A DNA stretch of 7,592 nt, from positions 1 to 7,592 of the forward strand of contig NVSO02000175.1 of assembly GCA_002401305.2 (NCBI GenBank), written 5' to 3'. This DNA comes from Rhodobiaceae bacterium (GTDB lineage Bacteria; Pseudomonadota; Alphaproteobacteria; Parvibaculales; Parvibaculaceae). Of this stretch, positions 6,628 through 7,592 are shown one piece after another; position 1 is the stretch's first letter; the number at the start of each line of letters is the position of its first letter. A model generated the notes under the pieces. That model did not search any database, was not told where the DNA came from, and worked only from the letters and a program-made list of their open reading frames with translations. The translations under genes were made by a program, and so were the position numbers.

Positions 6628-7349
6628 ATCTTAACCTCTTCGCGCGTCAACAAGGCTTCTGCAGCTGCTTGTTCCGCCAATCTCTTGGATGTGCCGCTCG
6701 CAGAAATCGGGGGAATTCCGCTAATGGTCACTTTAATCTTAAATAGAGGGGCGTGGTCTGGTCCCTCGCGGCCCTCTTCTTCATAGCGTGGGAGGCCAAG
6801 CTTCTGCGCTTGCGCCCACTCTTGTAACATTGTCTTTGGATCACGTGGCGGACGAACCATACGCTCAAGCGGACCGCGCCAATGCGCTTCCACAAAGTGC
6901 CGCGCAGCGTCGTAGCCCCCATCAAGATAAAGGGCTGCAATAACAGCTTCGCACATATCCGCCAGCACAGCTTTGCGCACTGCCGTGCCTGAACGGCTCT
7001 CACCTTTACTCAGAACCATATAGTCCGAGAACTTCAATTTCCCAGCAACCTCCGCACAAAAGTCAGAGCAAACCAAAGCATTGAGCCGAACCGCAAGATC
7101 CCCCTCAGGGTCACTGGAATAAGTTTCGTACAACATCTCAGAGACAAGCAACCCAAGAACTCGGTCGCCAACAAATTCCAGACGCTGATAGTCTCCCTCG
7201 CCCTTTGTGTCACCGCTCGCATGGGTGACCGCACGGCGCAAAAGCCCCTTGTCTTCAAAAGAGTGCTCTAGCACTTGTTGAAGCTCGTTAAGAGACTTGC
7301 TCTGGCCTAAACCAGAAGCAGTTTGCTCAGAGTGTTTATTTTTACGCAT
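6624..7349 (-). CDS. rnc: Ribonuclease III
   Basis: RNase III cleaves double-stranded RNA, chiefly the stems that release 16S and 23S rRNA precursors, and also some mRNAs and antisense duplexes. The protein has 241 residues against 226 in E. coli. The nuclease domain starts near residue 20 (LNELQQVLEHSF) and carries the signature YQRLEFVGDRVLGL (54-67). Metal-binding residues equivalent to E. coli Glu41, Asp45, Asp114 and Glu117 are Glu58, Asp62, Asp131 and Glu134 (the last two in ADMCEAVIAALYLDGG). The residue matching E. coli Glu38 is Gln55. The double-stranded-RNA-binding domain covers about 170-238 and ends in SKRLAEQAAAEALL. A polar, Ser/Gln/Lys-rich extension of about 18 residues precedes the domain; no better in-frame start is evident, and the ATG lies 3 nt after the lepB stop. 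era overlaps its end by 4 nt. Confidence 0.97.
   Translation of the reverse strand: MRKNKHSEQTASGLGQSKSLNELQQVLEHSFEDKGLLRRAVTHASGDTKGEGDYQRLEFVGDRVLGLLVSEMLYETYSSDPEGDLAVRLNALVCSDFCAEVAGKLKFSDYMVLSKGESRSGTAVRKAVLADMCEAVIAALYLDGGYDAARHFVEAHWRGPLERMVRPPRDPKTMLQEWAQAQKLGLPRYEEEGREGPDHAPLFKIKVTISGIPPISASGTSKRLAEQAAAEALLTREEVKI
6635..6638 (-). promoter_or_regulatory. Ribosome binding site of era inside the end of rnc
   Basis: On the minus strand AAGAGGTTAAGAT precedes the era ATG, with GAGG 7 nt upstream. It lies within the last codons of rnc and supports the overlapping era start. Confidence 0.65.
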
Positions 7350-7352
7350 TCA

Positions 7353-7592
7353 TCAATCTATCAGATCAAAAATCCGACCCCAACGGGTCGCTGTCGGCCA
7401 ACGCCAAAACTCAAGTAGGCCCGCCGATTGGTCTGTCGAGAAGAAGATAACATCCGCCCGACCCACAAGGTTTTCAAACGGCACATAGCCCACATCTAAA
7501 CGGCTGTCGTTTGAATGATCCCGATTGTCGCCCATCATAAAGTAGTGATTAACCGGCACACGGAATTCTGGAGTATTATCCACCCGCGTCAA
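7353..7592 (-). CDS. lepB: Signal peptidase I, C-terminal part, truncated by the window edge
   Basis: LepB is the inner-membrane serine protease that removes signal peptides from exported proteins on the periplasmic side. Only the last 79 or so residues are here; the membrane anchor and the catalytic Ser and Lys lie beyond the right edge. The recognisable part is VPVNHYFMMGDNRDHSNDSR, the conserved MGDNRDxSxDSR box of the family, followed by YVPFENLVGRADVIFFS, the next conserved box, and an ending (WRWPTATRWGRIF) that resembles other alphaproteobacterial LepB proteins. The frame is open to the edge; the TTG at 7592 is an internal leucine codon, not a start. The gene ends in tandem stops, TGA TGA, directly before the rnc ATG. 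Confidence 0.95.
   Translation of the reverse strand: MTRVDNTPEFRVPVNHYFMMGDNRDHSNDSRLDVGYVPFENLVGRADVIFFSTDQSAGLLEFWRWPTATRWGRIFDLID

Overview
The window looks like alphaproteobacterial chromosome. The main reason is the minus-strand gene order lepB-rnc-era-recO-parC, a housekeeping cluster I know from many Alphaproteobacteria. The RecO, RNase III and ParC sequences also read like that class. I cannot name the genus from sequence alone.

Left part, plus strand (1-2598): the 3' part of a TRAP-transporter small membrane subunit (DctQ type) runs off the left edge. It is followed 3 nt later by a large membrane subunit (DctM type) of the mannitol/chloroaromatic-compound (FcbT3-like) subgroup, which carries an extra hydrophobic insert. 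After a short spacer containing a three-copy 17-bp tandem repeat and a clear ribosome binding site comes a small membrane-anchored protein of unknown function with an exported beta-rich domain. The periplasmic substrate-binding subunit is not in the window, so the substrate is unknown.

Right part, minus strand (2614-7592, transcribed right to left): the 3' end of lepB (signal peptidase I), then rnc (RNase III), era (ribosome-assembly GTPase), recO (recombination mediator) and parC (topoisomerase IV subunit A). Spacing is 3 nt for lepB/rnc, a 4-nt overlap for rnc/era, 19 nt for era/recO and 86 nt for recO/parC. The first four genes look like one coupled transcription unit. parC may in addition have its own promoter very close to its start codon. 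Together these genes cover secretion, RNA processing, 30S ribosome maturation, DNA gap repair and chromosome decatenation.

The two blocks converge with only 15 bp between stop codons. No classical terminator with a T-tract is present there, but a perfect 9-bp inverted repeat lies in the last codons of parC and would fold best in the plus-strand transcript.

No mobile element, CRISPR array, tRNA, rRNA or attachment site was seen, and no gene-free stretch exceeds 86 bp. I did not find convincing evidence of a new multi-gene system. The points most worth a second look are the DctM insert with its palindromic cluster, the small anchored protein behind the TRAP genes, the convergent-junction hairpin, and the natural residues in the ParC quinolone-resistance region.
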